From Rhizobium jaguaris (GTDB lineage Bacteria > Pseudomonadota > Alphaproteobacteria > Rhizobiales > Rhizobiaceae): DNA of 64,000 bases. The translations under genes were made by a program, and so were the position numbers. Of the stretch, positions 35,864-55,617 are shown piece after piece (position 1 is the stretch's first letter; every line of letters starts with the position of its first letter). The notes under the pieces are model-generated. The model was given only the letters and a program-made list of their open reading frames with translations. It did no database searches and was not told the DNA's origin. The stretch lies in assembly GCF_003627755.1 (NCBI RefSeq), contig NZ_CP032694.1, positions 1,727,501 through 1,791,500 on the forward strand. Direction: 5' to 3'.

Positions 35864-36562
35864 ATGGTTGCAAAGCGTATTCAGAAGATCCGCGAAGGCG
35901 TTGATCCTACCAAGCTCTATGCTCTGACCCAGGCTATCGGCATGGTCAAGGAGCGGGCTGTCGCCAAGTTCGACGAAACCATCGAAGTGGCCATGAACCT
36001 CGGTGTTGACCCGCGTCACGCTGACCAGATGGTTCGCGGCGTCGTCAACCTGCCGAACGGCACCGGCCGTACGGTTCGCGTTGCCGTCTTCGCTCGTGGC
36101 GCCAAGGCCGATGAAGCCAAGGCTGCCGGCGCAGACATCGTCGGTGCCGAAGACCTGGTTGAAATCGTTCAGGGCGGCAAGATCGACTTCGATCGTTGCA
36201 TCGCGACCCCGGACATGATGCCGCTCGTCGGCCGTCTCGGTAAGGTGCTCGGCCCGCGCGGCATGATGCCGAACCCGAAGGTCGGTACCGTCACCATGGA
36301 CGTCAAGGGTGCTGTTGAAGCCTCCAAGGGCGGCGCAGTCGAGTTCCGCGTCGAGAAGGCCGGTATCGTCCATGCCGGTATCGGCAAGGCCTCCTTCGAT
36401 GCCAAGGCTCTGGAAGAAAACATCCGCGCCTTCGCTGACGCCGTCATCAAGGCGAAGCCGGCCGGTGCAAAGGGCAACTACGTCAAGCGCGTAGCCATCT
36501 CTTCGACCATGGGCCCGGGCGTCAAGATCGAGCCGTCGACGGTTACGGCGCCGAGCGCCTAA
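35864..36562 (+). CDS. rplA: 50S ribosomal protein L1
   Basis: L1 builds the mobile stalk that moves deacylated tRNA out of the E site, and in many bacteria represses its own rplKA mRNA. It has 232 residues and carries the family signature [21 protein letters not shown] in the middle domain. It starts at ATG 35864, only 4 bases after rplK, consistent with coupled translation. Confidence 0.98.
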   Translation: MVAKRIQKIREGVDPTKLYALTQAIGMVKERAVAKFDETIEVAMNLGVDPRHADQMVRGVVNLPNGTGRTVRVAVFARGAKADEAKAAGADIVGAEDLVEIVQGGKIDFDRCIATPDMMPLVGRLGKVLGPRGMMPNPKVGTVTMDVKGAVEASKGGAVEFRVEKAGIVHAGIGKASFDAKALEENIRAFADAVIKAKPAGAKGNYVKRVAISSTMGPGVKIEPSTVTAPSA

Positions 36563-36892
36563 TGGTTCTGCCGCGCTTATTGCCCGGCATTTAAGAATTC
36601 CTGGCCCCTCGGGGCCAGGATATCCGGAGAAATCCGGAATTCCTGTCCGAGATTGCAGGTGGTTGAGACCTTAATCACTTTGCCTGCATGAGACGGGTAA
36701 GACCCGAATTTTGAAGAAGTTCTGCTTCGATGAACTCGGTTCGAGCCTTGGATGCCTTGTGCCTTGGAGCCTTAGGGCTCGAGCGCGAGGGGACAGGATC
36801 CTCAAGCGTCGCTTGGGATCTCAATTGATCCCAGGAGGCAAAAGGCAACCCGGCAGGTCCGTTAACCCGGTCCTGTCAACTGGAGAAAAGCA
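36563..36892 (+). promoter_or_regulatory. rplJL leader (putative L10 leader) with attenuator-like hairpin
   Basis: This is 330 bases without a gene before rplJ. TCCTGGCCC (36599-36607) pairs with GGGCCAGGA (36612-36620) around CTCG, a strong 9-base hairpin just after rplA. A longer pairing of TGCAGG near 36654 with CCTGCA near 36684 follows. The position and size fit the conserved L10 leader, where L10-L12 binds to repress rplJL. The assignment is by position and fold, not by consensus search. Confidence 0.6.
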
Positions 36893-37411
36893 GTGGAAAG
36901 AGCGGAAAAACGCGAATTCGTCACGGAACTGAACGAAGTCTTCAAGGCTTCGGGTTCGGTTGTCGTGGCCCACTATGCTGGTGCTACAGTCGCTCAGATG
37001 AACGATTTCCGTTCCAAGATGCGCGCTGCTGGCGGCACCGTCAAAGTCGCGAAGAACCGCCTGGCCAAAATTGCTCTTCAGGGCACGGATGCGGAAGGGA
37101 TTTCCAATCTCTTCACCGGTCAAACGCTGATCGCATACAGCACTGATCCGATTACCGCTCCGAAGGTCGTCGTGGATTTCGCCAAGACCAACGATAAGAT
37201 CGTTGTTCTGGGCGGCGCCATGGGAACAACCACGCTCAACCCGGAAGGCGTCAAGTCGCTTGCGACCCTGCCTTCGCTGGACGAGCTGCGTGCGAAGCTG
37301 CTGGGCATGATCCAGACGCCGGCTACCCGCATCGCAGGTGTGGTTGCAGCACCGGCAAGCCAGCTTGCTCGTGTGTTCTCGGCCTACGCCAAGAAGGACG
37401 AAGCCGCTTAA
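36893..37411 (+). CDS. rplJ: 50S ribosomal protein L10
   Basis: L10 is the base of the ribosomal stalk and holds the L7/L12 dimers through its C-terminal helix. It has 172 residues with a GTG start (36893), after GGAGAAAAGCA. The N-terminal rRNA-binding domain reads [21 protein letters not shown] and [14 protein letters not shown], and the C-terminal helix [14 protein letters not shown] fits the L12-binding role. rplL follows after 58 bases. Confidence 0.97.
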   Translation: MERAEKREFVTELNEVFKASGSVVVAHYAGATVAQMNDFRSKMRAAGGTVKVAKNRLAKIALQGTDAEGISNLFTGQTLIAYSTDPITAPKVVVDFAKTNDKIVVLGGAMGTTTLNPEGVKSLATLPSLDELRAKLLGMIQTPATRIAGVVAAPASQLARVFSAYAKKDEAA

Positions 37412-37469
37412 GGCGGTTTTTCGCTGTTCATAATCAACCAGTTCGAACCGAACAAAAGGAACTACAAAA

Positions 37470-37850
<381 letters not shown>

Positions 37851-37864
37851 GCTTGAAACTGCTT

Positions 37865-37891
37865 TGGGAGGTGGCATTTTGCCGCCTCCCA
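37865..37891 (+). promoter_or_regulatory. first hairpin in the rplL-rpoB spacer
   Basis: TGGGAGGTGGC (37865-37875) pairs with GCCGCCTCCCA (37881-37891), 11 pairs with one G-U, around ATTTT. There is no U tract after it. The equivalent spacer in E. coli holds an attenuator. Confidence 0.7.
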
Positions 37892-37911
37892 TTCGCCGTT
37901 TTGCAGAACAA

Positions 37912-37950
37912 ATTACCCAAAAGCCGCGGGCAAAACGGCTTTTGGGTAAT
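37912..37950 (+). promoter_or_regulatory. second, perfect 15-bp inverted repeat in the rplL-rpoB spacer
   Basis: ATTACCCAAAAGCCG (37912-37926) and CGGCTTTTGGGTAAT (37936-37950) are exact complements around CGGGCAAAA. The 15-pair RNA stem is long enough for RNase III, which cuts in the equivalent place in E. coli. It separates high ribosomal-protein from lower polymerase expression, by inference. Confidence 0.75.
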
Positions 37951-38113
37951 GGGTTCTTCAAGAGGATGGTCTCAGACCGAACCGCGACGCAATCCGTGCC
38001 GAGCGGTTTTCGGTTAGTTAGACGAGATTGAACTACTCATTGATTGATGGGATCGCCTGGCCAGCGGTTCCCATCCGTTGCAGGCCCGGGTGCAGGATTT
38101 TAAAGGAGCGACG

Positions 38114-42256
<4,143 letters not shown>

Positions 42257-42446
42257 TAGTCGATAGGGTGCGCGCTGTTCGTCAGCGCGCACCGTTCCCG
42301 CCGGCGCCCGAATTGGTGTGGCGCTAGGCAGGGACGATTTCGCCGCATTCTGCGGTTATTGTCGTTTTAAGGCGTCAGTCCGGTTCCCGGGAATTTGCCG
42401 GTACTGATTGCAACTCGAGGGCGTTTCGCCCCTAAAGGAGACAGGC

Positions 42447-46658
<4,212 letters not shown>

Positions 46659-46683
46659 GCGACTGGAGATCGAGCTGAAAATC

Positions 46684-46717
46684 AAAACCGCCCGGAGCGA
46701 TCCGGGCGGTTTCTTTT
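46684..46717 (+). terminator. rho-independent terminator after rpoC
   Basis: AAACCGCCCGGA (46685-46696) pairs perfectly with TCCGGGCGGTTT (46701-46712) around GCGA, followed by CTTTTT. It is 26 bases after the rpoC stop. The next gene is convergent and ends 48 bases further on. Confidence 0.95.
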
Positions 46718-46765
46718 TGGGTCAATAGTATGAAGAGCAGGCGAGGGCGGGACAGCAGGGTCCGT

Positions 46766-47059
46766 CTAGCGGAAGCGGATGATCGCCACTTCGCCTTCCA
46801 GTGCGCCCTGATAAGCAGAGGCGTGCGGTTCTTCTTCTGGTACGTCGGTCAGCATGCCGATCTGATCGAGATCGGCCTCGATGAAGCCTTCCTCGGCAAG
46901 GGCGTTCAGCGCTTCGCGCACGGCAGTGTCGTCGTCCGGCGCCTTCAGCATGACATGCAGATCGATGCCTTCGCCGCCGTCGGTTTCATATCCCTTGCCG
47001 ATGATGATGAAGACCATGGGGCCGTCGAAATTGTTGTCGTTGTCTGGCGCAGTGATCAT
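46766..47059 (-). CDS. 97-residue acidic protein of unknown function
   Basis: I do not recognise this small cytosolic protein. ATG 47059 follows GAAGGAAGACTT. The sequence begins with a hydrophilic NDNN stretch, then a strand MVFIIIGKGY, then DTAVREALNALAEEGFIEADLDQIGML and a closing strand EVAIIRFR, giving a small alpha/beta layout. It is strongly acidic. It is placed leftward between the rpo and str operons, interrupting an otherwise continuous rightward cluster. No DNA-binding motif is evident. Confidence 0.75.
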   Translation of the reverse strand: MITAPDNDNNFDGPMVFIIIGKGYETDGGEGIDLHVMLKAPDDDTAVREALNALAEEGFIEADLDQIGMLTDVPEEEPHASAYQGALEGEVAIIRFR

Positions 47060-47565
47060 AAGTCTTCCTTCGGTGGTATCGATTCGGCCGAGCGATTCTT
47101 TGGACTGCCCTTGCCGTCCGGTGAAATTGTCTTTCTGTGATTCCTTATAGGGATTTTAACGAAATACCCAAGTCTATCTTGCCGGGGCGATGCCATTTCC
47201 TTCGTTAAGGCGCCAAACGGCTGGTTTACCCCGCCTTTTCGGGCTTTATGACAAAGATAATTTCTTAACCGGCCTTGACGAACCGGCGGGAAACCAGTAG
47301 TACCGCCGCCATCAGAACCCATGTGAGGCATGGCTGTTCGGAGCGACGCGCTCTGGAGTTCACCTCAAACAAGGTTCTAAACGCACGTTGAAGACACGAA
47401 TGCTGCACGCAAGACGCGGTTCACTGCGTCCTCTGCTTTTGGTGGTCCATCTGCGAAAGCGGATCGGGCCACGTTTTGCGCATTGAGACGAACGCGTGTC
47501 GTTGCCGGAGACGGCGAGAGTCAAGCCCGCAAGGGTGTCGAGATAGATTTACAAGGGATGGTTGA
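47060..47565. other. upstream region of the str operon
   Basis: This 506-base divergent spacer lies between the 97-residue protein gene and rpsL. It contains one good promoter candidate and a leader of about 250 bases with no clear gene. A ribosome binding site AAGGGATGG precedes rpsL. Nothing else is recognisable. Confidence 0.5.
47275..47303 (+). promoter_or_regulatory. candidate promoter of the str operon (rpsL-rpsG-fusA-tuf)
   Basis: TTGACG (47275-47280, in CTTGACG) and TAGTAC (47298-47303) are separated by 17 bases. The -35 box is a full CTTGAC match to the rhizobial consensus; the -10 box is weaker. This would leave a leader of about 255 bases before rpsL. Confidence 0.55.
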
Positions 47566-47937
47566 ATGCCTACCGTAAACCAGCTGATCCGCAAGCCTCG
47601 CCAGGCGCAGGTAAAGCGTAACAAGGTTCCCGCTCTCCAGGAGAACCCGCAGAAGCGCGGCGTTTGCACCCGCGTCTACACGACGACGCCGAAGAAGCCG
47701 AACTCGGCTCTGCGTAAGGTCGCAAAGATCCGCCTGACCAACGGCTTCGAAGTCATTGGTTACATCCCGGGTGAAGGCCATAACCTTCAGGAACACTCTG
47801 TCGTCATGATCCGTGGCGGCCGCGTTAAGGACCTTCCGGGTGTTCGCTATCACATCATCCGCGGCGTTCTCGATACCCAGGGTGTCAAGAACCGCAAGCA
47901 GCGCCGTTCCAAGTATGGTGCAAAGCGTCCGAAGTAA
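47566..47937 (+). CDS. rpsL: 30S ribosomal protein S12
   Basis: S12 lies at the decoding centre and controls accuracy. It has 123 residues. [15 protein letters not shown] holds the Lys (43-44 here, 42-43 in mature E. coli numbering) whose change gives streptomycin resistance; the sequence is the sensitive type, as is the second site [13 protein letters not shown]. It is the first gene of the str operon, with rpsG 77 bases on. Confidence 0.99.
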
Positions 47938-48014
47938 TTCGGTTTCATATAATCCGGCGCTGCGCGAGGTTCTCCGCGTTGTAAAGTGCCGCTAACAGTT
48001 GAGAGACGAGAAGT

Positions 48015-48485
48015 ATGTCCCGACGTCACAGAGCAGAAAAACGCGAGATCAATCCGGACCCGAAGTTCGGCGATCTGGTCGTCACGAAGTTCATGAATGC
48101 CATCATGCTGGACGGCAAGAAGTCCGTAGCTGAAAACATCGTATACGGCGCATTCGACGCCGTGCAGGGCAAGGCAAAGCAGGAGCCGCTCGGCGTGTTC
48201 CATCAGGCTTTGGATAACATCGCTCCGCACGTTGAAGTCCGTTCGCGCCGCGTTGGTGGTGCTACGTATCAGGTTCCGGTCGACGTTCGTCCCGAGCGCC
48301 GTCAGGCTCTTGCCATTCGCTGGCTGATCGCTGCTGCCCGCAAGCGCAACGAAACCACTATGGTCGACCGTCTCTGCGGCGAACTTCTTGATGCCTCCAA
48401 CAACCGCGGCTCTGCCGTCAAGAAGCGCGAAGACACGCACAAGATGGCTGACGCCAACCGTGCGTTCTCGCATTATCGCTGGTAA
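48015..48485 (+). CDS. rpsG: 30S ribosomal protein S7
   Basis: S7 nucleates the 30S head and touches E-site tRNA; in E. coli it represses the str mRNA. It has 156 residues, the full-length bacterial form. Visible blocks are [30 protein letters not shown] and [19 protein letters not shown]. fusA begins 30 bases later. Confidence 0.98.
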   Translation: MSRRHRAEKREINPDPKFGDLVVTKFMNAIMLDGKKSVAENIVYGAFDAVQGKAKQEPLGVFHQALDNIAPHVEVRSRRVGGATYQVPVDVRPERRQALAIRWLIAAARKRNETTMVDRLCGELLDASNNRGSAVKKREDTHKMADANRAFSHYRW

Positions 48486-48515
48486 TCCCGAACGGTTTCC
48501 GAAAGGCAGTCCACC

Positions 48516-50615
48516 ATGGCTCGCGAATATAAAATCGAAGACTACCGCAATTTCGGTATCATGGCGCACATCGACGCCGGCAAGACCACGACCACCGAGC
48601 GTATTCTTTACTACACCGGCAAGTCGCACAAGATCGGCGAAGTCCACGACGGCGCAGCCACCATGGACTGGATGGAGCAGGAGCAGGAGCGTGGCATCAC
48701 GATCACCTCCGCTGCCACCACCACCTACTGGAAGGGCCGTGACGGCAAGACGCGCCGCTTCAACATCATCGACACCCCTGGCCACGTCGACTTCACCATC
48801 GAAGTCGAGCGTTCGTTGCGCGTTCTCGACGGCGCCATCGCGCTGCTCGACGCCAACGCCGGTGTCGAGCCGCAGACGGAAACCGTTTGGCGTCAGGCTG
48901 AGAAGTACAATGTCCCGCGGATGATCTTCTGCAACAAGATGGACAAGACCGGCGCCGATTTCTATCGCTCGGTCGAAATGATTAAGACCCGTCTTGGCGC
49001 CACCGCTGTCGTCATGCAGTTGCCGATCGGTGCCGAAACCGAATTCAAGGGCGTCGTCGATCTGATCGAGATGAATGCTCTCATCTGGCGCGACGAGTCG
49101 CTCGGCGCTCAGTGGGACGTCGTTGAAATCCCGGAAGACATGAAGGCCAAGGCCGAAGAATATCGCGAAAAGCTGATCGAGACCGTTGTCGAGATCGACG
49201 AAGCCGCGACTGAAGCCTACCTCGAAGGCAACCTGCCGGACAACGATCAGATTCGCGCGCTCGTTCGTCGCGGCACGATCGATGTCAAGTTCCATCCGAT
49301 GTTCTGCGGCACCGCCTTCAAGAACAAGGGTGTTCAGCCGCTGCTCGATGCCGTTGTCGACTACCTGCCGTCGCCGCTCGACATTCCGGCGATCAAGGGC
49401 ATCGACTTCAAGACCGACGCCGAGATAGAACGTCATGCCGACGACAACGAGCCGTTGTCCATGCTGGCGTTCAAGATCATGAACGACCCCTTCGTCGGTT
49501 CTCTGACCTTCGCCCGTATCTACTCCGGTAAGCTCGAAAAGGGTGTATCGGTCATGAACACGGTCAAGGACAAGCGCGAGCGCGTCGGCCGCATGCTGCA
49601 GATGCACTCGAACTCGCGTGAAGACATCGAAGAAGCCTTCGCCGGCGACATCGTTGCTCTGGCCGGCCTTAAGGAAACCACCACTGGCGATACGCTCTGC
49701 GATCCGCTGAAGCCGGTTATCCTCGAGCGCATGGAATTCCCCGAGCCGGTCATTCAGATCGCGATTGAGCCGAAGACCAAGGGCGACCAGGAAAAGATGG
49801 GCCTCGCGCTCAACCGTCTGGCTGCCGAAGATCCGTCCTTCCGTGTGAAGACGGACCAGGAATCGGGCCAGACGATCATTGCCGGCATGGGTGAACTTCA
49901 CCTCGACATCATCGTCGACCGCATGCGTCGTGAATTCAAGGTCGAAGCTACCGTCGGCGCGCCGCAGGTTGCTTACCGCGAAACGATCACGCGTCAGACC
50001 GAGAAGGACTACACCCACAAGAAGCAGTCGGGTGGTACCGGTCAGTTCGCTCGCGTCAAGATCGTGTTCGAACCGAACCCGGAAGGCGACGAATTCAAGT
50101 TCGAGTCCAAGATCGTCGGCGGTGCTGTTCCGAAGGAATACATCCCGGGCGTACAGAAGGGTATCGAAAGCGTTCTGTCTTCGGGCCCGCTGGCTGGCTT
50201 CCCGATGCTCGGCGTCAAGGCGACGCTGATCGACGGCGCCTTCCACGACGTTGACTCGTCGGTTCTGGCCTTCGAAATCGCCGCACGTGCCTGCTTCCGT
50301 GAAGCAGCTCGCGAAGCTGGTGCCCAGCTCCTCGAGCCGATGATGAAGGTCGAAGTCGTGACGCCGGAAGACTATGTCGGCGACGTCATCGGCGACCTGA
50401 ACTCGCGTCGTGGCCAGATCCAGGGCCAGGAAAGCCGTGGTATCGCCGTTGTCATCAACGCGAATGTCCCGCTGGCAAACATGTTCAAATACGTCGACAA
50501 CCTGCGCTCCATGTCTCAGGGCCGTGCGCAGTACACCATGACCTTCGATCATTATTCGCCGGTCCCGTCGAACGTCGCACAGGAAATCCAGGCAAAGTAT
50601 TCCGGTCAGAAGTGA
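48516..50615 (+). CDS. fusA: translation elongation factor G
   Basis: EF-G drives translocation of tRNA and mRNA and, with RRF, ribosome recycling. It has 699 residues, with G1 [12 protein letters not shown] (17-28), G2 [12 protein letters not shown]3 DTPGHVDFT and G4 NKMDKTGA, followed by domains II-V including [11 protein letters not shown]. The last codons form part of a perfect hairpin overlapping the stop codon, before the second tuf gene. Confidence 0.99.
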   Translation: MAREYKIEDYRNFGIMAHIDAGKTTTTERILYYTGKSHKIGEVHDGAATMDWMEQEQERGITITSAATTTYWKGRDGKTRRFNIIDTPGHVDFTIEVERSLRVLDGAIALLDANAGVEPQTETVWRQAEKYNVPRMIFCNKMDKTGADFYRSVEMIKTRLGATAVVMQLPIGAETEFKGVVDLIEMNALIWRDESLGAQWDVVEIPEDMKAKAEEYREKLIETVVEIDEAATEAYLEGNLPDNDQIRALVRRGTIDVKFHPMFCGTAFKNKGVQPLLDAVVDYLPSPLDIPAIKGIDFKTDAEIERHADDNEPLSMLAFKIMNDPFVGSLTFARIYSGKLEKGVSVMNTVKDKRERVGRMLQMHSNSREDIEEAFAGDIVALAGLKETTTGDTLCDPLKPVILERMEFPEPVIQIAIEPKTKGDQEKMGLALNRLAAEDPSFRVKTDQESGQTIIAGMGELHLDIIVDRMRREFKVEATVGAPQVAYRETITRQTEKDYTHKKQSGGTGQFARVKIVFEPNPEGDEFKFESKIVGGAVPKEYIPGVQKGIESVLSSGPLAGFPMLGVKATLIDGAFHDVDSSVLAFEIAARACFREAAREAGAQLLEPMMKVEVVTPEDYVGDVIGDLNSRRGQIQGQESRGIAVVINANVPLANMFKYVDNLRSMSQGRAQYTMTFDHYSPVPSNVAQEIQAKYSGQK

Positions 50616-50623
50616 CCGGAATA
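50598..50623 (+). promoter_or_regulatory. hairpin overlapping the fusA stop codon
   Basis: TATTCCGGTCA (50598-50608) pairs perfectly with TGACCGGAATA (50613-50623) around GAAG. The right arm starts at the TGA stop of fusA. No U tract follows, so attenuation, processing or protection of the fusA 3' end is more likely than simple termination. Confidence 0.7.
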
Positions 50624-50682
50624 CCAATTGACCGATAACAAGAATTGATCCCTTCGGGGACAGGAAAAACGGAGAGCCGAAA

Positions 50683-51858
<1,176 letters not shown>

Positions 51859-51860
51859 TT

Positions 51861-51894
51861 CGAAGTCGGCCACTTCATCCGAGTGGCCGATTCG
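51861..51894 (+). terminator. hairpin directly after tuf copy 2
   Basis: TCGGCCACT (51866-51874) pairs with AGTGGCCGA (51882-51890), extended by CGAA/TTCG around a bulged G. It starts 3 bases after the tuf stop but has no U tract, so it may only partly terminate. Confidence 0.6.
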
Positions 51895-51910
51895 ATGACA
51901 ATAATATGAT

Positions 51911-51932
51911 GCAAGCGGCGGTAGCCGCTTGC
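51911..51932 (+). terminator. second hairpin after tuf copy 2
   Basis: GCAAGCGGC (51911-51919) pairs perfectly with GCCGCTTGC (51924-51932) around GGTA, followed by TTATGAC. It forms a tandem with the preceding hairpin. Confidence 0.6.
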
Positions 51933-52169
51933 TTATGACATCGAAATGTTGCAAATGGCGCGCGAGCGCGATTTGCGCCCTGCTTCGAATAACGAAGCGG
52001 CCAATGAGATTAACAATAAGGTGGGCCGAAAGGTCTAAAGAAGTGGATGGGGATGCCGCAGCCGGCGTCCCTCTCGATCTTTGAAACCGGTGGTCCGCCT
52101 TAGGAAAAAGAACAATGCGTGCCCTTTTTTAGCGGCACGCGAGATAACAAAACACAAGGATAACGTCGA

Positions 52170-52478
52170 ATGAACGGCCAAAATATCCGCATTCGCCTGA
52201 AGGCGTTCGATCACCGGATTCTCGATGCTTCCACGCGCGAGATCGTGTCGACGGCGAAGCGCACCGGTGCTAGCGTCCGGGGCCCCGTTCCGCTTCCGAC
52301 CCGTATCGAGAAGTTCACGGTTAACCGGTCCCCGCACATCGACAAGAAGAGCCGCGAGCAGTTCGAGATGCGCACGCATAAGCGCCTTCTCGACATCGTT
52401 GACCCGACCCCGCAGACGGTAGACGCGCTGATGAAGCTCGATCTCGCCGCCGGTGTCGATGTTGAGATCAAGCTCTGA
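52170..52478 (+). CDS. rpsJ: 30S ribosomal protein S10
   Basis: S10 belongs to the 30S head and, as NusE, to antitermination complexes with NusB and NusG. It has 102 residues, with [20 protein letters not shown], the [20 protein letters not shown] loop and [16 protein letters not shown]. It is the first gene of the S10 operon. Confidence 0.98.
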   Translation: MNGQNIRIRLKAFDHRILDASTREIVSTAKRTGASVRGPVPLPTRIEKFTVNRSPHIDKKSREQFEMRTHKRLLDIVDPTPQTVDALMKLDLAAGVDVEIKL

Positions 52479-52517
52479 GACCTCTGGTCCTCGAGCTGAG
52501 TGAGAAGGATTGAACCG

Positions 52518-53159
52518 ATGCGTTCAGGTGTGATTGCACAGAAGGTGGGAATGACCCGCGTCTATAACGACGCCGGCGAGCATGTCCCGGTAACCGTATT
52601 GCGTTTGGATGGCTGCCAGGTCGTGGCTCAGCGCACAGTTGAAAAGAATGGCTACACCGCAGTTCAGCTCGGTGCCGGCCAGGCGAAAGTCAAGAACACG
52701 ACGAAGGCCCTGCGCGGTCACTTCGCCGTTGCCAGCGTTGAGCCGAAGGCCAAGCTCGTAGAATTCCGTGTCACGGATGAGAACCTGCTTGAAGTCGGCA
52801 CCGAGCTCAATGCAGGTCACTTCACGGCGGGCCAGCTCGTCGATGTGACTGGCACGACGATCGGTAAGGGCTTTGCCGGCGCCATCAAGCGCCACGGCTT
52901 CGGCGGTCTGCGCGCCACGCACGGTGTGTCGGTTTCGCACCGCTCGCACGGTTCGACCGGCTCGCGCCAGGACCCGGGCAAGGTGTTCAAGAACAAGAAG
53001 ATGGCTGGTCACATGGGCCAGACGCGCGTCACGACGCAGAACCTCGAAGTGGTATCGACCGATGAAGATCGCGGTCTGATCCTCGTCAAGGGCGCAGTTC
53101 CCGGCTCCAAGGGTGCCTGGATCATCGTGCGCGATGCCGTCAAGTCGGCTGCGAAGTAA
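52518..53159 (+). CDS. rplC: 50S ribosomal protein L3
   Basis: L3 starts 50S assembly and reaches the peptidyl transferase centre. It has 213 residues from ATG 52518 after GAGAAGGATTGAACC. The extension [20 protein letters not shown] carries the Gln that PrmB methylates in E. coli. rplD follows after 13 bases. Confidence 0.98.
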   Translation: MRSGVIAQKVGMTRVYNDAGEHVPVTVLRLDGCQVVAQRTVEKNGYTAVQLGAGQAKVKNTTKALRGHFAVASVEPKAKLVEFRVTDENLLEVGTELNAGHFTAGQLVDVTGTTIGKGFAGAIKRHGFGGLRATHGVSVSHRSHGSTGSRQDPGKVFKNKKMAGHMGQTRVTTQNLEVVSTDEDRGLILVKGAVPGSKGAWIIVRDAVKSAAK

Positions 53160-53172
53160 GGGAGCCAAACCA

Positions 53173-53793
53173 ATGGAATTGAACGTCAAGACCCTCGAGG
53201 GAAAAGACGCTGGGAAGGTTTCCCTTTCTGATGCGATTTTCGGCCTCGAGCCGCGTGAGGACATCCTCGCACGCGTCATTCGCTGGCAGCTCGCCAAGAA
53301 GCAGCAGGGCACGCACAAGGCCCAGGGCCGCGCTGAAGTGTCCCGCACCGGCGCCAAGATGTACAAGCAGAAGGGTACGGGCCGCGCTCGTCACCATTCG
53401 GCTCGCGCTCCGCAGTTCCGCGGCGGTGGTAAGGCTCACGGCCCGGTCGTGCGCAGCCACGAGCACGATCTGCCGAAGAAAGTTCGCGCCCTCGGCCTGC
53501 GTCACGCTCTGTCCGCCAAGCTGAAGTCCGAAGACGTCATCGTCATCGACAGCCTGGTTGCAGCCGATGCGAAGACCAAGGCCCTGGCCAGCACCTTCGA
53601 GACGCTTGGCCTGACCAACGCGCTCTTCATCGGTGGTGCTGAGCTGGACAGCAACTTCAAGCTCGCGGCCCAGAACATCCCGAACATCGATGTTCTGCCG
53701 ATCCAGGGCATCAACGTTTACGACATCCTGCGCCGCGGCAAGCTCGTGCTGTCCAAGGCTGCAGTTGAAGCTCTAGAGGAGCGATTCAAGTGA
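53173..53793 (+). CDS. rplD: 50S ribosomal protein L4
   Basis: L4 lines the nascent-peptide exit tunnel and in E. coli represses the S10 operon. It has 206 residues from ATG 53173 (GGGAGCCAAACC upstream). The tunnel loop is seen in the segment [20 protein letters not shown] and [10 protein letters not shown]. Its stop overlaps the GTG start of rplW by four bases (GTGA), so translation is coupled. Confidence 0.98.
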   Translation: MELNVKTLEGKDAGKVSLSDAIFGLEPREDILARVIRWQLAKKQQGTHKAQGRAEVSRTGAKMYKQKGTGRARHHSARAPQFRGGGKAHGPVVRSHEHDLPKKVRALGLRHALSAKLKSEDVIVIDSLVAADAKTKALASTFETLGLTNALFIGGAELDSNFKLAAQNIPNIDVLPIQGINVYDILRRGKLVLSKAAVEALEERFK

Positions 53794-54083
53794 CGGATCT
53801 TCGCCATTACGATGTGATCGTTTCTCCTGCGATCACCGAAAAGTCCACGCTGGTTTCGGATAACAACCAGGTTGTTTTCAACGTTGCCAAGACCGCGACG
53901 AAGCCGGAAATCAAGGCTGCCGTCGAAGCGCTGTTCGGCGTCAAGGTCACGGCCGTCAACACTCTGCTGCGCAAGGGCAAGGTCAAGCGGTTCCGCGGCC
54001 TGGTCGGCAAGCAGAAGGACGTGAAGAAGGCTGTTGTGACGCTCGCCAAAGGCCAGTCGATCGACGTCTCCACCGGTCTCTGA
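53790..54083 (+). CDS. rplW: 50S ribosomal protein L23
   Basis: L23 sits at the tunnel exit and docks SRP and trigger factor. It has 97 residues with a GTG start inside the end of rplD, preceded by GAGGAG. Key blocks are [20 protein letters not shown] and the basic loop [11 protein letters not shown]. Confidence 0.97.
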   Translation: MTDLRHYDVIVSPAITEKSTLVSDNNQVVFNVAKTATKPEIKAAVEALFGVKVTAVNTLLRKGKVKRFRGLVGKQKDVKKAVVTLAKGQSIDVSTGL

Positions 54084-54094
54084 GGAATAAGAAA

Positions 54095-54931
54095 ATGGCA
54101 TTGAAAACATTCAATCCGACGACCCCGAGCCAGCGTCAGCTGGTCATCGTCGACCGGTCCTCGCTCTACAAGGGCAAGCCGGTCAAGACCCTGACCGAAG
54201 GCCTGACCTCCAAGGGTGGCCGCAACAACCTGGGCCGCATCACCGTGCGCTTCCAGGGCGGCGGTCACAAGCGCAGCTACCGTCTGGTGGACTTCAAGCG
54301 TCGCAAGTTCGACGTCGAGGCAACCGTCGAGCGCATCGAATACGATCCGAACCGTACCGCTTACATCGCGCTGGTGAAGTACACGGACGGCGAACTGGCC
54401 TATATCCTGGCTCCGCAGCGTCTTGCTTCCGGTGACAAGGTCATCGCTTCGGACAAGGCTGTGGACGTGAAGCCGGGCAACACCATGCCGCTTCAGTTCA
54501 TCCCGGTCGGCTCCATCATCCACAACGTGGAAATGAAGCCGGGCAAGGGCGGCCAGATCGCTCGCTCCGCCGGTTCGTACGCCCAGCTCGTCGGTCGTGA
54601 CCAGGGCATGGCGATCCTTCGCCTGAACTCCGGCGAACAGCGCCTCGTGCACGGCTCTTGCCTGGCAACGATCGGCGCCGTTTCGAACCCGGACCACGGC
54701 AACATCAACGACGGCAAGGCCGGTCGTTCCCGTTGGCGCGGCAAGCGTCCGCATAACCGCGGCGTTGTCATGAACCCGGTCGACCATCCGCACGGCGGTG
54801 GTGAAGGCCGCACCTCCGGTGGTCGCCATCCGGTGACCCCGTGGGGCAAGCCGACCAAGGGCAAGCGTACGCGGTCGAACAAGTCGACCGACAAGTTCAT
54901 TATGCGCTCGCGCCATCAGCGCAAGAAGTAA
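54095..54931 (+). CDS. rplB: 50S ribosomal protein L2
   Basis: L2 is needed for subunit joining and peptidyl transfer. It has 278 residues, with the conserved [19 protein letters not shown] and the C-terminal [19 protein letters not shown], whose His is implicated near the catalytic centre. It starts 11 bases after rplW, and rpsS is 15 bases on. Confidence 0.99.
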   Translation: MALKTFNPTTPSQRQLVIVDRSSLYKGKPVKTLTEGLTSKGGRNNLGRITVRFQGGGHKRSYRLVDFKRRKFDVEATVERIEYDPNRTAYIALVKYTDGELAYILAPQRLASGDKVIASDKAVDVKPGNTMPLQFIPVGSIIHNVEMKPGKGGQIARSAGSYAQLVGRDQGMAILRLNSGEQRLVHGSCLATIGAVSNPDHGNINDGKAGRSRWRGKRPHNRGVVMNPVDHPHGGGEGRTSGGRHPVTPWGKPTKGKRTRSNKSTDKFIMRSRHQRKK

Positions 54932-54946
54932 GAGAGGAAGTCTCAA

Positions 54947-55225
54947 GTGGCTCGTTCAGTATGGAAAGGTCCGTTTGTTGACGGCTATCTTCTCAAGAAG
55001 GCTGAGAAGGTGCGCGAAGGCGGACGCAGCGAAGTGATCAAGATGTGGAGCCGTCGCTCCACCATCATGCCGCAGTTCGTTGGTCTCACCTTTGGTGTTT
55101 ACAACGGCAGCAAGCATATTCCGGTCAGCGTCAATGAAGACATGGTCGGACACAAGTTCGGCGAGTTCGCCCCGACCCGTACCTATTATGGTCACGGTGC
55201 GGACAAGAAGGCGAAGAGGAAGTAA
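54947..55225 (+). CDS. rpsS: 30S ribosomal protein S19
   Basis: S19 in the 30S head contacts the 50S through intersubunit bridges. It has 92 residues with a GTG start (54947) after GAGAGGAAGTCTCAA. The sequence [15 protein letters not shown] and [20 protein letters not shown] is canonical. rplV begins 2 bases after its stop. Confidence 0.98.
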   Translation: MARSVWKGPFVDGYLLKKAEKVREGGRSEVIKMWSRRSTIMPQFVGLTFGVYNGSKHIPVSVNEDMVGHKFGEFAPTRTYYGHGADKKAKRK

Positions 55226-55227
55226 CA

Positions 55228-55617
55228 ATGGGCAAGGCAAAAACCGAACGCCGGCTGAAGGACAATGAAGCGCAGGCAGTTGCGCGCACGCTCCGTGTCA
55301 GCCCGCAGAAGCTCAACCTGGTCGCGGCTTCTATCCGCGGCAAGAAGGTTGATCGCGCGCTCGCAGAGCTGGAATTCTCGCGCAAGCGCATCGCTGGCGC
55401 CGTCAAGAAGACGCTCGAATCCGCGATCGCCAACGCAGAAAACAACCACGATCTTGACGTTGACTCGCTGGTCGTTGCGGAAGCCTACGTCGGCAAGTCG
55501 ATCGTCATGAAGCGTTTCCACGCTCGTGGCCGTGGCCGCGCATCTCGCATCGAGCGGCCGTTCGCGCACCTGACGATCGTCGTTCGTGAAGTGGAAGCTC
55601 AAGGGGAGGCCGCGTAA
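55228..55617 (+). CDS. rplV: 50S ribosomal protein L22
   Basis: L22 forms the tunnel constriction with L4. It has 129 residues. The family core [20 protein letters not shown] and the tunnel hairpin [20 protein letters not shown] are present. Its TAA shares its last base with the ATG of rpsC, so the two are tightly coupled. Confidence 0.98.
   Translation: MGKAKTERRLKDNEAQAVARTLRVSPQKLNLVAASIRGKKVDRALAELEFSRKRIAGAVKKTLESAIANAENNHDLDVDSLVVAEAYVGKSIVMKRFHARGRGRASRIERPFAHLTIVVREVEAQGEAA

Larger units (their letters stand above)
51859..52169 (+). other. tuf-rpsJ spacer and S10 leader
   Basis: This 311-base spacer holds no gene. Hairpins lie at 51861-51894 (TCGGCCACT with AGTGGCCGA), 51911-51932, and 51982-51998 (GCTTCG-AATAA-CGAAGC). 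AAGGATAACGTCGA precedes rpsJ. I see no strong promoter boxes, so the S10 genes may depend in part on read-through, or the promoter is atypical. Confidence 0.5.
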
